A DNA stretch of 64,000 bases from Erodium maritimum (GCA_963921825.1 OY997592.1:63818336-63882335), one strand, 5' to 3'; positions 32,701-45,807 are shown, counted from the first letter of the stretch. Notes: generated from the letters alone by a model not told the origin. Made by a program: numbers and translations.

Positions 32701-33182
32701 CATGATCGAAAGGCGACTTCGTTGATTGCGGTTGAGGAGGCAAAGGCAGTGGTAGCAACGACAAGGAGGAAAAGGTGACGATGGCGCTCGATCACGAGTA
32801 GGAGAGCAGAACACCTTGTATCACCTCTTATGGCCGGCTCGAGCGGGGATCCAGAGCAGAGGCGTTTCCCGTGAAAGAAGAGGATATGGAGGTGGTGGTG
32901 GTGGTGGTAGTGGATTAGTGGTACATGGTCGGGACGGTGCTAGTGAAGATGAGCGACGACTTCAGCGTGCGTAGATAGGGTCGGTTGCGGAGACAGTCAT
33001 GACCACTGCTGCGATTAATTCTCTTAAATGCAAGAATTGCGATGGAAGCAACATAAATGATAGGAAGTTCTATTGTGATAATAGTGGTGACGAACAAAAC
33101 GATATACAAATGATGAACTTAGTGATAAAAAATATTTACTAGGGCTCGGCTAAAGAGCATTGTAAGAATATAAAAAGGTTTA
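32701..33182. other. Spacer with a (GGT)n tract
   Basis: A short GGTGGTGGTGGT simple repeat lies at about 32888-32909. No gene or element end was recognised up to the LINE target duplication. Confidence 0.5.
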
Positions 33183-33230
33183 CGATTACTGGTTTTTTTT
33201 TTTATCAGCAAAACACAATATAGATTAAAA

Positions 33231-33251
33231 CCTCTTTTGAGGTAAAAGAGG
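33231..33251 (-). other. 3' terminal stem-loop of the full-length LINE
   Basis: An 8-bp perfect stem (CCTCTTTT paired with AAAAGAGG) encloses a 5-nt loop and lies 27 nt before the oligo(A). Position and loop size match the hairpins at 47821-47845 and 53392-53416, while the stem sequence differs. Confidence 0.7.
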
Positions 33252-34095
33252 AGTTACAAAGTACAACAATTACAAAACCAAGATGAAGCTAAGGAAACCA
33301 ACAAAGGAGAAACTAAACAACCCAAGCAAAGGAATTTCCAACACAAGATGCTAAACCTTACAAAACCAATGAAAATGCAAATTAAGTGATCAAGGAGAAG
33401 AAAACAAGTAGACAAACTTGAAGTCCAAGGCACTGGACTTGCAACCGGAGCAGAAGAAGAGTAGATGGAGCTTGCCTTGGGTGACACGCAATCTCCCAAG
33501 CAAATGAATTAGAGTTGGAACTTGCCTTGAGGGACAAGTAAGCTACCAAAGGGAGTCCAAAAGGAGGTAGTGTTGTTGCAGAAAGGAAAATGTGATGAAA
33601 CTGCCGGTCAATCTGAAGTTTAAAGAAAATATAAGCCTGGGAGCAGCAAAGAACTTGTACTGTCATGATAGTGTACAGCAAAATGATCATGTTTGTTAGG
33701 CCTTAAATCAGAATTTGGTATGAGCATGGCCTTGAGATCAACAAAGGAGAGGGTTTGAGTCCTTCAGTAAGGCCTGAGCAGGTGAGAAAAGCCAAAAAAT
33801 GGAACCATGAGCAATTGATGTATATCAGCAAAGGAGTCCCAAAAGAAGCAGGACAAATGAACCAGAAGCAACAGCTAAGAATCAGCTGAACCTGCAAAAA
33901 AGAAAAATCTCAACCTAGAAAGAGCTACCCACAGACAGAGATAAAAGAGAAAGGAGAGAAGCAGAAGAAGGAACCCACACACCAAAAAAAGGAAAAAGAA
34001 GGAAACCAGAGAACAACCTTACCAAAATCACCAGTACCCAAACCACCCCAAAGCCCTTCTCAGAACCCCACCCAAGTAAAAATCACAACCAACAG

Positions 34096-37000
34096 TTAAC
34101 ATCTTCTGAGTAAGCAGGAGTGAGGAGCAGAGGCCCAAGAATTGAAAGAAAACCAATTTCCATGTTTTCTGAAATAAGTCCACTCCAAGGTATAAGCTTG
34201 ATTCTGAATTTTGAGAAACACTTCTTCAGAGGAGACAAAGTGATTTTCAAAGAGAACTTGATTTCTAGCCAGCCAAATCTGCCAACATGAGATGTGTATA
34301 ATGTTTCCCCATGCTCTTCTAGAGGGAGAGATGACCAAAGATCTCCAGGAGGTGAAGAGTTGATGCACTGAAGAAGGAATTGTCCAGGAAATGCCCCACC
34401 AAGAGAAGATAAGCCCCCAAATTTTCTAGGCTCTAGAGCAATAAAGCAAAGTATGTGAAGTGTCTTCAAGATCATTGTTGCAGACAGGACATAACAGTCC
34501 TTGTAGTGACAGATTGAGGCCTCTAGAATCCAAAAAGCACCTTGTAGGTATAGCCTCAAGACAAGATAACCAGTAGAAAGCAGTGATTTTAGGGGGGGCA
34601 TATCAGCAATCCATAGAGTTTTGGTCCAAGGGGCAGCCAAAGTTGTTGTTGAAGTTTGATTGTCTAGGAGCATATAGAATTTCTTGACTGAAAATCCTTT
34701 AGGATCACCTGTCCATATGAGTTGATCTGGCTGGAGAGTGAGAGAAATTCCATCAAGAATTGAGTTCAAGGTCAGGAGATCAGATTCAGCTCTTCCTCTT
34801 GGTGTCCTTCTGAAACCAAGGTCCCAATTATCTTCAGAGAAGGCTTCAAAAACCAGCAGATTTTTGTTCTCAGTTAGAGAAAAAAAGTCTTGGAAATAAG
34901 TCTTTAAAACAAACCTCCCCCCACCAAAAATCAGACCAGAAATGAACCCTATCTCCTTTTCCAATTTTCCAAGATAAGCCTCTTATGCCTAGGAGATTAT
35001 GAAAGGCAGGATCAGCATTGATGGCTAGGATGTGATTTATGAAGCTAGTGCCTCCCATATCAGAGAATAAGGAGAGGTCCCAATCAGTTACACTCCATCC
35101 AAACTTGCTACAGATGACTCTTTTCCAAAGAGAATTAGCATCCAGGGCAAACCTCCACCACCATTTGGCTAAAAGGGCAATATTCATTTTTGCTAGCCTT
35201 TTAATCCCTAAACCTCCATCTTTCTTTGGCCTGCACACATTATTCCAACTGACTTTACAAAAGACTTTTGGAGAGGAATTTCCATGCCACAAGAACCTTC
35301 TTTGCCAAGACTCCATTTCAGCTATCACTTTCTTTGGGGCTTTTATTATGGAGAAGAAATAGAGGGGGAGAGCATTGAGTGTGGACTTGATCAGAGTGAC
35401 TCTTCCACCCAATGATAGTAACTTTGCCTGCCAAAGGCCAAGTGCATTTTTAAACTTCTGCACAATTGGATCCCAAGTCTTGATCCTTTTAGGATTTGCT
35501 TCTAGAGGGAAGCCTAGGTATGTGGTTGGAAATGTCCCACTAGAGCAGTCAAGGATGTGCAGGATTGCATTTTCTTCAGTTCCTTCAAGATTCATAAGGA
35601 AGGCAGAGGACTTGTCATAATTAACTGAGAGGCCAGATGCCATTTTGAACATAGCCAGAGCTAGCTTGAGACACAAGGCACCATTAACTGAGGCTTGGAT
35701 AAAAAATATTGTGTCATCTGCAAATTGTAAATGGGATATTATTGGTCCATCTTGATTGAATTGAATGCCTTGGAATAGTTGCTGATGAAGACTGGCCTTG
35801 ATGATCTGATTTAGACCTTCAGCAGCTAGAACAAATAATAAGGGTGAAAGTGCACAACCCTGCCTCAGACCTCTTGTAAGCTGGAAATCAGGGCTTGGAG
35901 AGCCATTAATTAGGATGGAGACAGATGCCCTGAGGCATGAAATGATCCAGAATATCCATTTAACCCCAAACCCCATCCTTGTCAAAATTTTCATAAGATA
36001 GCCCCAATTCACCTTATCAAAGGCCTTTTCAAAGTCTTCCTTGAAAATAATGGCTTTTATTTTTGCCCTTTTAATATAATCCACAACCTCAGAGGCTATT
36101 AGAATACCATCAACAATTTTCCTTTCTTGAATAAAACCAGTTTGCTCTTCATGTACTAAGAAGCTGATCACCTGTTTGAGCCTTGATGATAGGAGTTTGG
36201 TCAAAATTTTATAGGCCCCCCCATGAGGCTTATAGGTCTGTAATCTTCAAAAGTCATTGGAGCTTTATTTTTTGGAATGAGTGTGAGAAAAGAGGAATTT
36301 AATCCTTTTCCAAGATGGCTAGTATGGTAAAAACTGAAGATAAAATTCAGAAGATCTTGCTTGATTATTGGCCAACAAAATTGGAAGAATTTGAGGGTGA
36401 ATCCATCTGGGCCAGTTGCTTTTTCAGGACTGCGAACCATTGTTGCTTGGAAGATTTCTTCTTCAGAGAATGGCCTTTCTAGCCAGGATGCTTGTTCAGA
36501 TGTTAGTGTATTGAAAGGCAGGTCCTCAAGTGATAAATCAGAAGCTTTGTCTTCAGTGAATCTCTTTGCAAAATGCTTAGCAGCAGCTTCTTTAATTTCT
36601 TGAGGAGAGGATAGCATTGCCTCATTGAACCAGATTTGGTTAATTTGTTTCCCAACTCCTTTGAAATTAGCCACCCTATGGAAATACTTGGAGCCTTTAT
36701 CACCTTCATCAACCCATTTTTTCCTAGCCTTTTGGCTCCATAATTTTGACAGTTTCTTATATTTCTGAATCAAGATGGCTTTTAACTCTCCTCTAGATGC
36801 AGACTCAGATGGAGTGAGAGGTCTAGACTCCACTATTGAATCAAGAGTGTCAATGGAGTTAGTGAGTGTCTCAATTAATGTTTCCAAGTGGCCAAAGATT
36901 TCCAAGTTCCACTTCTTTAGGTCTGCTTTGAGGAGTTTGAGCTTCATCCATAGAACATAATGAGGTTGTCCATTGATTGTGTAGGAGTTCCAAAAACCTT

Positions 37001-37775
37001 GTACTGCATCAAAAAATCTTGGATCCTCTGTCCAAATATTGAGGAACTTAAAGGGTATGGGCCCCCAATCTATCAGATTATCAAATAATAATATTGGTCT
37101 ATGATCTGAGATTGATCTGGGGAGACACACCTGAGATAATTTGTTGAATTTGGCTAGGAAGTCTTGTGAGATTAGAAACCTATCAAGCCTAGAAGCTCTT
37201 GATTCAGTGCCAAACCAGGTATACTTGCCTCCATTTAGAGGTAGATTTATAAGACCAGAATTTAGAATGAAGGCTTGAAATCTTCTCATATCTGAACTTT
37301 CTTGTCTCCTTGAAGATCTTTCTGCCACTGAATGGACCACATTAAAATCTCCACCCAATAATACAAGGGTGCCAGGGGGGAGTGACTTGATCAAATCTTC
37401 CAATTTAGGCCAAAGGAGTTTTCTTTCAGCAACTGAGTTAGGAGCATAAATATTAATGAAGCAGCAGAGAGCTTGACACTGAGTAAGTTTGCCATGCCAT
37501 ATTAGAGCACCCTCTAATTCTTCAAAGAGGCTGAAGGAAAAGATGTTTTTATTCCAAATAGATATGAGGCCACCTGCAGAGTCTATAGCATTTGTATGAA
37601 AAGCCTCCCAGCCAAAAGAGAGTCCACAGCTTCTGAGGAAATTGTTTGGGAAAAGATCTAGTTTTGATTCTTGTATGAAAATAAAAGAAGGAGCTTGTTT
37701 GGATATCAAGGAACTGAGGTTTCTCCTTTTCTGTTGAGAGGAGATGCCTCTCAAATTCCATGAAAGAAATTTCAT
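34096..37775 (-). pseudogene. LINE ORF2: endonuclease, reverse transcriptase, zf-RVT
   Basis: ORF2 starts at the ATG complementary to 37773-37775 (MKFLSWNLRG), 5 nt after the ORF1 stop. Endonuclease motifs: SWNLRG, IQESKLD, LGGDFNVV, SRLDRFLIS and ISDHRPI. RT motifs: KATGPDGF, LIPKNKAP, RPISLMGG, EDFEKAFDKV, RQGCALSPLLF and LQFADDTIFF. A C-terminal finger CPVCNNDLEDTSH follows. Frame breaks: a 7-G run (C at 36215-36221), a 7-T run (A at 34880-34886) and a 7-C run (G at 34592-34598). An in-frame TAG is at 34426-34428. Apart from these the reading is continuous. Confidence 0.92.
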
Positions 37776-37780
37776 ATCAC

Positions 37781-40306
37781 TCAATTTAGGAGAGGAGGGT
37801 TGGAGTCCTTGTCCAACAAGAGATCCTGAGCAGGAGTGACACTTAAATCACCAGCCTCTTTTGCATAATTGTCATCGAAGTCCACTGCAAGATTCTTCAA
37901 GTCTGCCTGATCATGTAATTGGTTCAAAATAGCTTGATCAGATACAGTAGCCTTCAAGCCAATAGCCTTTCCAAACCCCCAAGCTTTCTTGGCAATGGAA
38001 TCTTCCTCCAAAAAATTTGTTTTTTTGATCTGAGGAGAGGGCTGAACTGAGGAAGGGGTTAAACCTTGGACTGAATTAATTTTAGACCTGGTACTGTAGG
38101 CATGAGGACTGTTCCTTAACCCTTTTTTCTTCTTATAGTTGATCTTTGGCTGAATAGGAGTTGAGTTTTTAAGACCTAAAAAATCAGCCACCTCATTTAC
38201 TTGCACTTCTTCTATTTGTTTTTGGAGGGAAGAATGCAATTCAGTCCCACTTAATAGGCTGTCAAGGCCCACCAAATCAGATGCAACAGTAGAAATATGA
38301 CCAATATCCTCTATCAAGTCAGCTGAATTGCTTGATAAGCACAATCTTTCATCTTGAGCCTCACCATTCATTAAATGCCCATCAACTTCTGTACTTGAAT
38401 CTAATATTAAAAGAGGTAAAGGCAAGATGGGGTCTTGGACAATAGCATTACCCTCAGGATTCAAAGAAGAACCAGATTTAAGAACTAAAATGGTCTGATT
38501 GCAGAGGGGAGAAGTGTGGGTAACAGCCACTGAATTTGAAAATTGTGTTTCCCCCTCAGAAGAGCCAAGGTGAGGAGTGACTTCTAGAGCATCTTTGCAC
38601 AGTAAAGAGGACTTTGAAGCTGAGAGAGAAACAACAACTGTAGGCATTTGAGCAGGTTCTAGTTCAGCAGCAGTGGTATCAAAAGTATCTTGAACTATTT
38701 GTTCTTCCAGAATTGGAGAGAGAGCAGCATTGAAGTGAGAAGCTTGAGCCAGACCGAGAGTGTCAGAAATATTCTTTTGCTGAAGGGGAATGTCTGAAGT
38801 AATATGCTGAGAAGTTAGTTGAACTTCAGATAATAAATGATCAATCTTTGTCTGCTCTCTCAGGGTAATAGAATGAGGATTGCAGGGAGGGGTTTCTTGA
38901 GTGTCCCCAATAATTTCAGCTACTTCCTCAGAAATAGTGACCCCAAATTCTGAGGACATTAATTCCTCTGAATTTGGATCTAAAGAAGGACCTTGAGAGT
39001 AGCTGGAGCTTTTATCAGATTGTACCAAAGCAGGGAAATGAGGTAATAAGGCTTCATCAATGGAATTTACTAACACCTTGTAAGAAGCATTTTCCAAAGT
39101 AATTTGCACTTCTTCACAAAAGGAATGTAGCTTGAAGGTGTGGATTAGCACATAAGCTATATCAATATAAACACCATTTTTGGAAATGGGATGAGTGAAA
39201 ACAAGTGTTCCAAAGTCAGCTTGAAAGGTCTCTTGACACCAGCCAGAAAAGGGAATCCCATGAACTGCAATCCAAACAAATTTACCCCCTTTACAGCAGA
39301 GATTATCAAACTCAGGAAGAAGAGTGATCCAAGAGTGAAGCCAATTATCTTTCTCTTTTAGAATTTCTTCTTCAAAAAATTCATCTTCACAATAAAGAAG
39401 AACTGCTTTATTTCCTAGAGCTTTTAATTGGACTTCAAAGACATCTTGAAGGACCATTTCTCTCATGATTCCTTCCACATTCAGATTGACATTTGTAACA
39501 GCCAAATGAGCTCTCTTCATAATTCTATAGTTATTTGCTACCAATGACCCTTTGTGCAAAAAAATCATCATAGCTTAGAGCAGAAATTGGATCAGAGTAA
39601 GAGGGCAGTGGCTTCAGCCTCCTATCCCTGGCCTTAGTGACAAAAAGTCTATGATTGAGAATGTTAAGGCCATTAAAGCTGTGGATGGCTTCTTGTAAGG
39701 CTGCTGCATCATTAAAATAGACAAAGCCATAGGCTTTTCCTCTGTTATTGAATCTTGAGGCCTTTAGAGTTTTGCAAAACCCTGGAGAGTCTTCAAATAA
39801 AGTGGTCAGCCATGCTGTATCAGATTGATGTGGAAGATTGCAAATGAAGGCAGTGAAATAAGGGATTCCTGAGACTGCAACAGAAGAATGTAAGAATTTT
39901 CTTTTCTTTTGAGCTTGAGTGGGCTTGACCTTTTCAAATCCAGGAGGTGGATATCCCATTGAGGAAGAGTCATGTGCCACTTGATCTGTGTTTTCCACTG
40001 AGAAATGCTTAGCCAAATGTGGTCTGTACAAGTCATTGCCCAACCCTCTATAGGAAATCTCAGGGGTAAGATCAGGACCAGAGAGGATGGGTTGAAAGTA
40101 TTTGTCATAGTACATCTTCTGGCCTTGTAGAAGTTTGGTATGCCCCCCAGGGGTCTATCTGAAGAAGAGGAGGAGCAGGCTTCATTGTATCTTTGAGCCT
40201 TTCTTTTGATAAGTTTTGATTTTACTTTGTTATGAGGCTTCACTTTAGGCTTATGTTGGAGGGAAACTTGTTGATCACCACAAAGCTCTTCTAGAGTTAG
40301 CCCCAT
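37781..40306 (-). pseudogene. LINE ORF1: RRM and DUF4283-like RNA-binding protein
   Basis: It begins MGLTLEELCGD at 40306. An RRM-type domain lies near 39620-39900 (RNP1 GKAYGFVYF), followed by a DUF4283-like region at 39100-39450 (WITLLPEF, KFVWIAVHGIPF). A long acidic/serine-rich tail ends in KKKKGLRNSPHAYSTRSK. The frame shifts near a 6-G run (about 40145) and at a 7-T run (A at 39558-39564). ORF1 proteins coat LINE RNA. The TGA at 37781-37783 precedes ORF2 by 5 nt. Confidence 0.85.
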
Positions 40307-40646
40307 TGGATCGGGCTTGGCTAAGTAGAGCAGAAGAAAAGTAGAGAAGAGGCTGGTTAGAGGAAAAAAGGATCAATATACCTGGGAGAATGCAAGCAGA
40401 GGGAGAGAAACATCATGCAGGCAAGAGTACTGGTGGTCCGATGATCTTGATGAAGATCATCCTGGACACTACACCAGTAGAGAGGGCTTGAAGATCTTCA
40501 GAATTCTTGACCTCAAGTTGTTGATGATGAAGAAAGGCCAAGAACATGAAGGTGATACTGTAGCATCTTCAAAATCCTACTGTAGCAGTTGAGAGCTTTT
40601 ATCTATTTATTATTTGTATGGTCTTTCGATTACTGGTTGATATTGT

Positions 40647-40888
40647 CTTCTAAAAATTAAAGTAAAATGATTTCTTACATATAATTTTATACTCTGTTAT
40701 GTGTAAAGGTAAGATGTATATTTGATCAGAGAAGTACATGTGACTTTTTCAAAAAGAAGATTAAAACCTTCTAAAAATTAAAGTAAAATGATTTCTTACA
40801 TATAATTTTATACTCTGTTATGTGTAAAGGTAAGATGTATATTTGATCAGAGAAGTATATGTGACTTTTTCAAAAAGAAGATTAAAAT
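40647..40888. repeat. 121-bp tandem duplication
   Basis: Unit 1 (40647-40767) and unit 2 (40768-40888) differ by a single base (GTACATG versus GTATATG). The pair fills almost exactly the space between the LINE target duplication (ends 40638) and the start of the next insertion (40890). Confidence 0.95.
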
Positions 40889-40889
40889 A

Positions 40890-42499
40890 AACGTAAGTCT
40901 AGTAACTCTTTGTTTTAGGGTTTTCTGTGATTCTACGACAACGGCGATATTCTCTTTTCCTACCAATGATCATGCGATAACAATAGGGGGATAGGAGACA
41001 CATACGTCAAGAGAACTTCACCTGATGCCCCAGTTCTCATCTTCACGTGCAACATTTTCCTCTCCCCATCTAACATCCCCGATATCTAGAGGAATTGCAG
41101 CGATGGTGGGTCGAGGCTATGTGTTCTCCGCCACTCTGACGGTAGAACAATGACCTCCCATGGACTCCCGAGAGAAAAGGCAAACAGAAACAAGGAAATA
41201 TCTTGGAGAAGCCAAAAGGACCGATGAGGAGGACTTCGCCGATCGATCCTCGTTCCCGTCAATAGCGTCAACTTATTTCCTTTTCTCTGTTGCCGGCCCA
41301 ACCTCGAATTCCCGTGCCTCCTTTAACGTACCGTTTGGGTCAAATGGGAGTGCTGGGGGAGTTCGATGTCTCTAACAGTGGATGGGTATCGGAGGAGGGG
41401 GACCCATATCTCATTACTATCGGTGGAGTATTGTTTGAGGTTGTTCCAGATTGGGAAATTGGGGAGGAGAAGGGCCACCCGTGTGTGGAAGACGAGATCG
41501 ATGATTCCAGGATTGCGTGTCCGACACTGGTGAAAAAATCTAAGATGGAGGCGACAAGAGAACAAGGACTCGGGTAGGTAACCCTACTCGATTTAGGGGA
41601 CCCGTGAGATCACGGGATCCGATCCAACCAGCTTGAACCTATGGTGCTAGCGAGCCTGGGTTGGATCGTGGGCTTGTCTCGGTCCAAGGAGCTTTTATGG
41701 GCGGAACCCAGGAACATCAACATGAAGGTCCAATTCGGAGGGAAAACCGACGTCGGAATCATCCCATTTTAGACCAAGTTGGGCCGTTACAGCTTAGAAA
41801 AGGTCAAATGGGCTTGAACATCTACATACCAGACAAAATGGGTCCAAATCTGTGCGGGTTGGACCGTGGGCTCCCCCTCGTGTAGGCCCAACCAAACATG
41901 GCCTAGTTGAGGAAACCTGGATCGGGGGAACTGGACCTGGACCAAGACGGAAATGGTTAGTAAGGGAGAAATAAGACCTAGACTCAAAAGGCTCTACCCG
42001 CTCTGAGGGGGAAACTATTTTCGCGGCCGGGGGGAAATAAGCACCTCCACCTCGCCCAATGAGTAATCTAGGATCCAATAGGGGGTCGGCCAACAACACC
42101 GCCCCACTAGACCTAAGGTGGTAGTGGTCCCACCATGTTTTGGTCTGATACTCTCCTACCATCTTGGAGGCCAACAATCTCTCATTTTGGATCCCTAATA
42201 TATCATTTCAGGGAGGACGACGCACGCTGGCAACCCGAGATAGTACACACTCTTCAGCTGTTTTACCAATTTCCTCGGCCGCTATCACAACATTCTCCCA
42301 TCGATACCCTTTAAGCACGTCGGTGAAAGAGTATTTTCTCAATTTTGTATCTGTTCCACAATGAGTGGGCTTTTTATTTGTTCCTTTCTAATTATTTCAG
42401 TTGGTTTTGTCCCTCCCAGGTGACCCGTTTTGGGTCAATACCTCCGAGACTTTTTTTATTAATATATTATTCTCATTTCCCGCTCAAAAAATAAAAAAA
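40890..42499 (+). mobile_element. Short LINE-like non-autonomous retroposon
   Basis: The 1.6-kb insertion is flanked by AAGATTAAAATA (40878-40889 and 42500-42511) and has an A-rich tail (about 42485-42500). It has no RT or endonuclease; open frames of 60-127 aa have no domain. A hairpin TGACCC-GTTTT-GGGTCA lies at 42421-42437. The duplication is A-rich, so some chance matching is possible, but the position directly after the tail supports it. Confidence 0.65.
42421..42437 (+). other. Stem-loop near the 3' end of the short retroposon
   Basis: A perfect 6-bp stem with a 5-nt loop lies about 50-60 nt before the A-rich tail. Loop size matches the other non-LTR hairpins in this window, but the spacing is longer. 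Confidence 0.5.
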
Positions 42500-42511
42500 A
42501 AGATTAAAATA

Positions 42512-43479
42512 TGAACTCATCACTGAAATAAAAATTAGAGAACAGACAAAATATTATCAACATACCTTCCAAAATATGCGAAGTATTTAAAAAAATACTT
42601 AAGAGTATTTTCTCCCTTTAAAAAAATACTTAGCGGTGTTATTTATGATACAAAATCAAAGTTGTTCGTTCTGGAAAAAAAATAAACTATTTGGAGTGCA
42701 AACAGAGACATACTATACAATATGAAAAGAAGCCCTAACCGCATCGTTTCTTAAGCTCTATGGCAATTAGGGCAGAGACCATTCATCTTTACGACGAGAT
42801 CATGATCCACTCGGGTTGGTAGCTACTGCCTACAGAGGAGATCAAAGAGTACAAGAAGTTGTTGATGCACATGAAGGTCCCAAACTCTAACTTGAGGCAC
42901 GTAAGAAAGGAAGGTACAACGCTGTTTCCTTATTTTCTAGATCCAACTTGCGCACCTGCGACTCCCTCCGCTTCATGGAGGCGGGAACGTCATATTAAGG
43001 AGATGCTCGGCAAAGAAAATAGGATGGGAGGGACGGTAGACACGTGCAAATTGCCGACAATCCAAGCTGTGGGGACACTAATGACACGGTGGAACAAGAT
43101 TAACAAAATGGATCCTGACATGATTTGGTTCATCACTATCAGATTGGGGAGGCTAGTGCGTTCGTACGGATCTCATTACGGGGCGGTGATGCAAATCGGG
43201 CTATCAGGTCGTCACTTGTAGTGGTAGAGGTGGTCGGGTCTTGTCTCACCACGTTTCAGGCGGTTGGGGTGGTGTGCGAGGTTGGTGAAATTGCAAGTGG
43301 AACGCGACCGATCAACGCCAAGGATGTGGCGGCTAGGGTTGTGTGAAAGGGAAGGTAAAACCACGAGTGAACTAGGCCCGATCGTTGTTAAGGACGAGGT
43401 GGCTGGATATGTGTGTGATGATGATCAGACCACGAAAGCAGATAACAATACAGAGCCCGATGGGGCATCGAACTTACAA
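42512..43479. other. Spacer with unrecognised open frames
   Basis: Plus-strand frames at 42859-43221 and 43264-43755 have no identifiable domain. They may be the decayed body of the retroposon whose 3' part is recognisable from 43480. Confidence 0.35.
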
Positions 43480-43920
43480 ACGAGTGGCGGCATGTACCCC
43501 TGCCTTATTGGACGTATGACAGTAGTTTCTCACCAAGTACTGGCACAATACTCTTCTACCATCTCGGGAGCCAGCACTATCACGTTTATGGAGCCCTATT
43601 TTATCATTCAAGTGAGGACGACACACGCTGAATCCTTGGAAGAATATACAATCCGCATCAGCGCTAACTATTTGGAAGGGGCCAGCTCTGCCCTAGCTCC
43701 TTGTTTGTATTCGTTGTACCATTTTTCCAAACGTTATCGTAACATTGACATCTGAACATCTCGATCAGTGGAACGTTTTGGGAAATGAGCTTTTATTTTT
43801 CATACTCATTGTCCTACATTGTTTGGACTTATATTTCATACATTTTACTCTTGATTTTTGATTATCGCGCTTCGGGTCGGGATTTATTTTGATTTCAATA
43901 CATGTTTACTGTTACAATTA
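43480..43920 (+). repeat. Diverged relative of the short retroposon 3' part
   Basis: It shares, in order with 42120-42230, ACTCTTCTACCATCTCGGGAG-like and GAGGACGACACACGCTG-like phrases, then ends in a short A-rich stretch near 43918. This indicates an older copy of the same family on the same strand. Confidence 0.45.
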
Positions 43921-44520
43921 AAAAAATATGGGTTAAATACCTTTTGGTACCCTTAGGTCAGTCAACGGGCCATTTGGTACATTTATTTTTGTTTAATATA
44001 TTTTTGTATCCTTATGTTCAGTCCACGGACGTTTTATGCATTTGGGGTTAAACAACTAACACAACAATATTAAAAGACCGTTTTACCCTTTTGTTAATTT
44101 AATTGACTTTTGAGTAAAAAGACCATTCTAAGGTGAAAGACTATTTTACCCCTATTATCAATAACTCTTTATTAATTCATAATAATATTTTAATTTTGTT
44201 AATTTTATAATATTGTTATTTCATGAATAATATTTTTCTTTTAATTTACATTATTTAATTATTATTATTTACTTTTATTTATTTCTTCTAAAAAATAATA
44301 ATTAGTTTATAATTTAATAATAATAGTCATTGATATTTATGTTTTATTATTTTTTCAATATTCATTCAAAAACTTTGTAATTGAAAATTTTCAAAATGTT
44401 AATATTCAACTCGATTTTGGTTGTTCCGTTTTCAAAATTTATAAGGAACCTTGCTTGTTCCGTTTTCTAATGAGTTTCATGGATCATACCATTGTAAATC
44501 ATTAGCTTCTCTCAAGTTTA
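43921..44520. other. AT-rich spacer
   Basis: It starts with GGGTTAAATACC, a phrase often seen at edges of plant repeats, and is otherwise very AT-rich. No gene, RNA or element end was recognised. Confidence 0.4.
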
Positions 44521-45320
44521 GACGGCCGAGATTTTGTGCATACACCTGGTTACTCCCTCCTTTAGTCAAACATGTTGATCTGAGAAGTTTGAGGTAGTTA
44601 TGAGTTTACAAGGGGACCATGCATAGCAATCCTCTTCAAATCGAATACCAACCATTTGGGTAGACAAATTCTTGTCTAAATAAGACACATGGCCTTGGTA
44701 AATTCTACAAAGAGATTTAGGGTACATAGTTGACTTACGCTAAACAGATTTGCAGTAAGTCCTTCTACTAGCAAAGCCTTAGTCGGACAATTTATACTAA
44801 AACACTTTATTTGAACATTTCCAATGATTCTCTCTTTCACTCCATCTCCAAAGGTAACTTGTCCATCTAGACAAGGAGTGACATTTGTTAGATACTTGGA
44901 ATTTCTAGTCATGTGTCTTGAAGCCCCATTGTCAAAATAGCAAAGATGATCATCAATTTCAGATAGAGTAGTATATGCGACATTAGCATGATTACTTTCT
45001 CCTTTTGTTCTTCATTCCTGCTTCAAATTACCTTGAGAATGATTATCCTTGATTCTCCATCCTTGTTACATGGTAATTGGAGGTTGAGGATGATTTCTCT
45101 GTTGGATGTGCGAGGGCCCATGTAGTAAGTAGCAGTTGGGTCTTATGTGACCTTTACTTCCACAGAAGTAACATCTTCGTGAAGTTCTGTTGAAGTTATT
45201 TGAATAAACGGATTTACTTCGCCTGTTATGCTGGCAATGATACTTCCGAGCCTTTGGATATCTTGCAATATGTTGTTTATGTTGGGTCTCTTGGTAGTGT
45301 AGGAGAGTTACCAACTCATA
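44521..45320 (-). mobile_element. Ty1/copia remnant (gag knuckle and protease region)
   Basis: On the minus strand a zinc knuckle (CYFCGSKGHIRPNC) lies at 45066-45314, and a GAG-pre-integrase/protease-like segment (CFSINCPTKALLVEGLTANLFSVSQLC) at 44676-44912. Both are typical of copia polyproteins. Integrase, RT and most of gag are missing and several stops are present. Confidence 0.75.
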
Positions 45321-45329
45321 GCGGAATAA

Positions 45330-45773
45330 TCAAATCAAAACCAAAAGACCAAGACTTAGAATTCTACCAAAGAATGGAAACACAAGAGTAAAATTTCAAC
45401 ACAAGGTTTCATTATCAATTTGTTCAAGAACAAAAGTGATGAAATTAAGAACACCCAAAGGAAGATGATTGGCTCGAGTCACTTGGACGTCTACGTATCC
45501 TCAACGGAATCAAAGCCACGTAGTTTTTGATTTAGAACTCAAGAACACAACCACAATATGGAGCTCTAAGGGTTCGACCAAGAGAGAGAAGAAGAGAAGA
45601 AGTTGATGAATTTTATCTATCTCTCACTTCATATGCATGAGATGAATGACTAATGTCCTTGCATGTGGAGATAAGTAGATTCCATCACCTTACTAATCTC
45701 TCATCACAAGCCAAGTTTCATTGGTGATTAGGATAGTGTAGTATTTAATTAGTTACCACTTGGTTACTAACTA
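45330..45773 (-). repeat. Probable LTR-side fragment of the copia remnant, left part
   Basis: Non-coding sequence directly upstream, in element sense, of the gag remnant. It resumes at 47890 after the inserted ORF1-only LINE, giving one interrupted LTR or leader region. No PBS or exact LTR border was identified. Confidence 0.45.
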
Positions 45774-45807
45774 GCCCAGATTAGGTTTCTCTGCACCGCC
45801 GCTGATG

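Larger units (their letters stand above)
33195..40626 (-). mobile_element. Full-length L1-like LINE with 12-bp target duplication
   Basis: The element is 7.4 kb and is flanked by CGATTACTGGTT (33183-33194 and 40627-40638). Its 3' end is an oligo(A) seen as T33193-33203 on the plus strand. Element order is a 5' UTR of about 320 bp, ORF1 (RRM plus DUF4283-like), a 5-nt gap, ORF2 (endonuclease, RT, zf-RVT), a 3' UTR of about 900 bp with a terminal hairpin, and the tail. The endonuclease-RT mechanism copies RNA at a nicked target. Frameshifts at homopolymers and one stop codon interrupt the frames. Confidence 0.95.
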
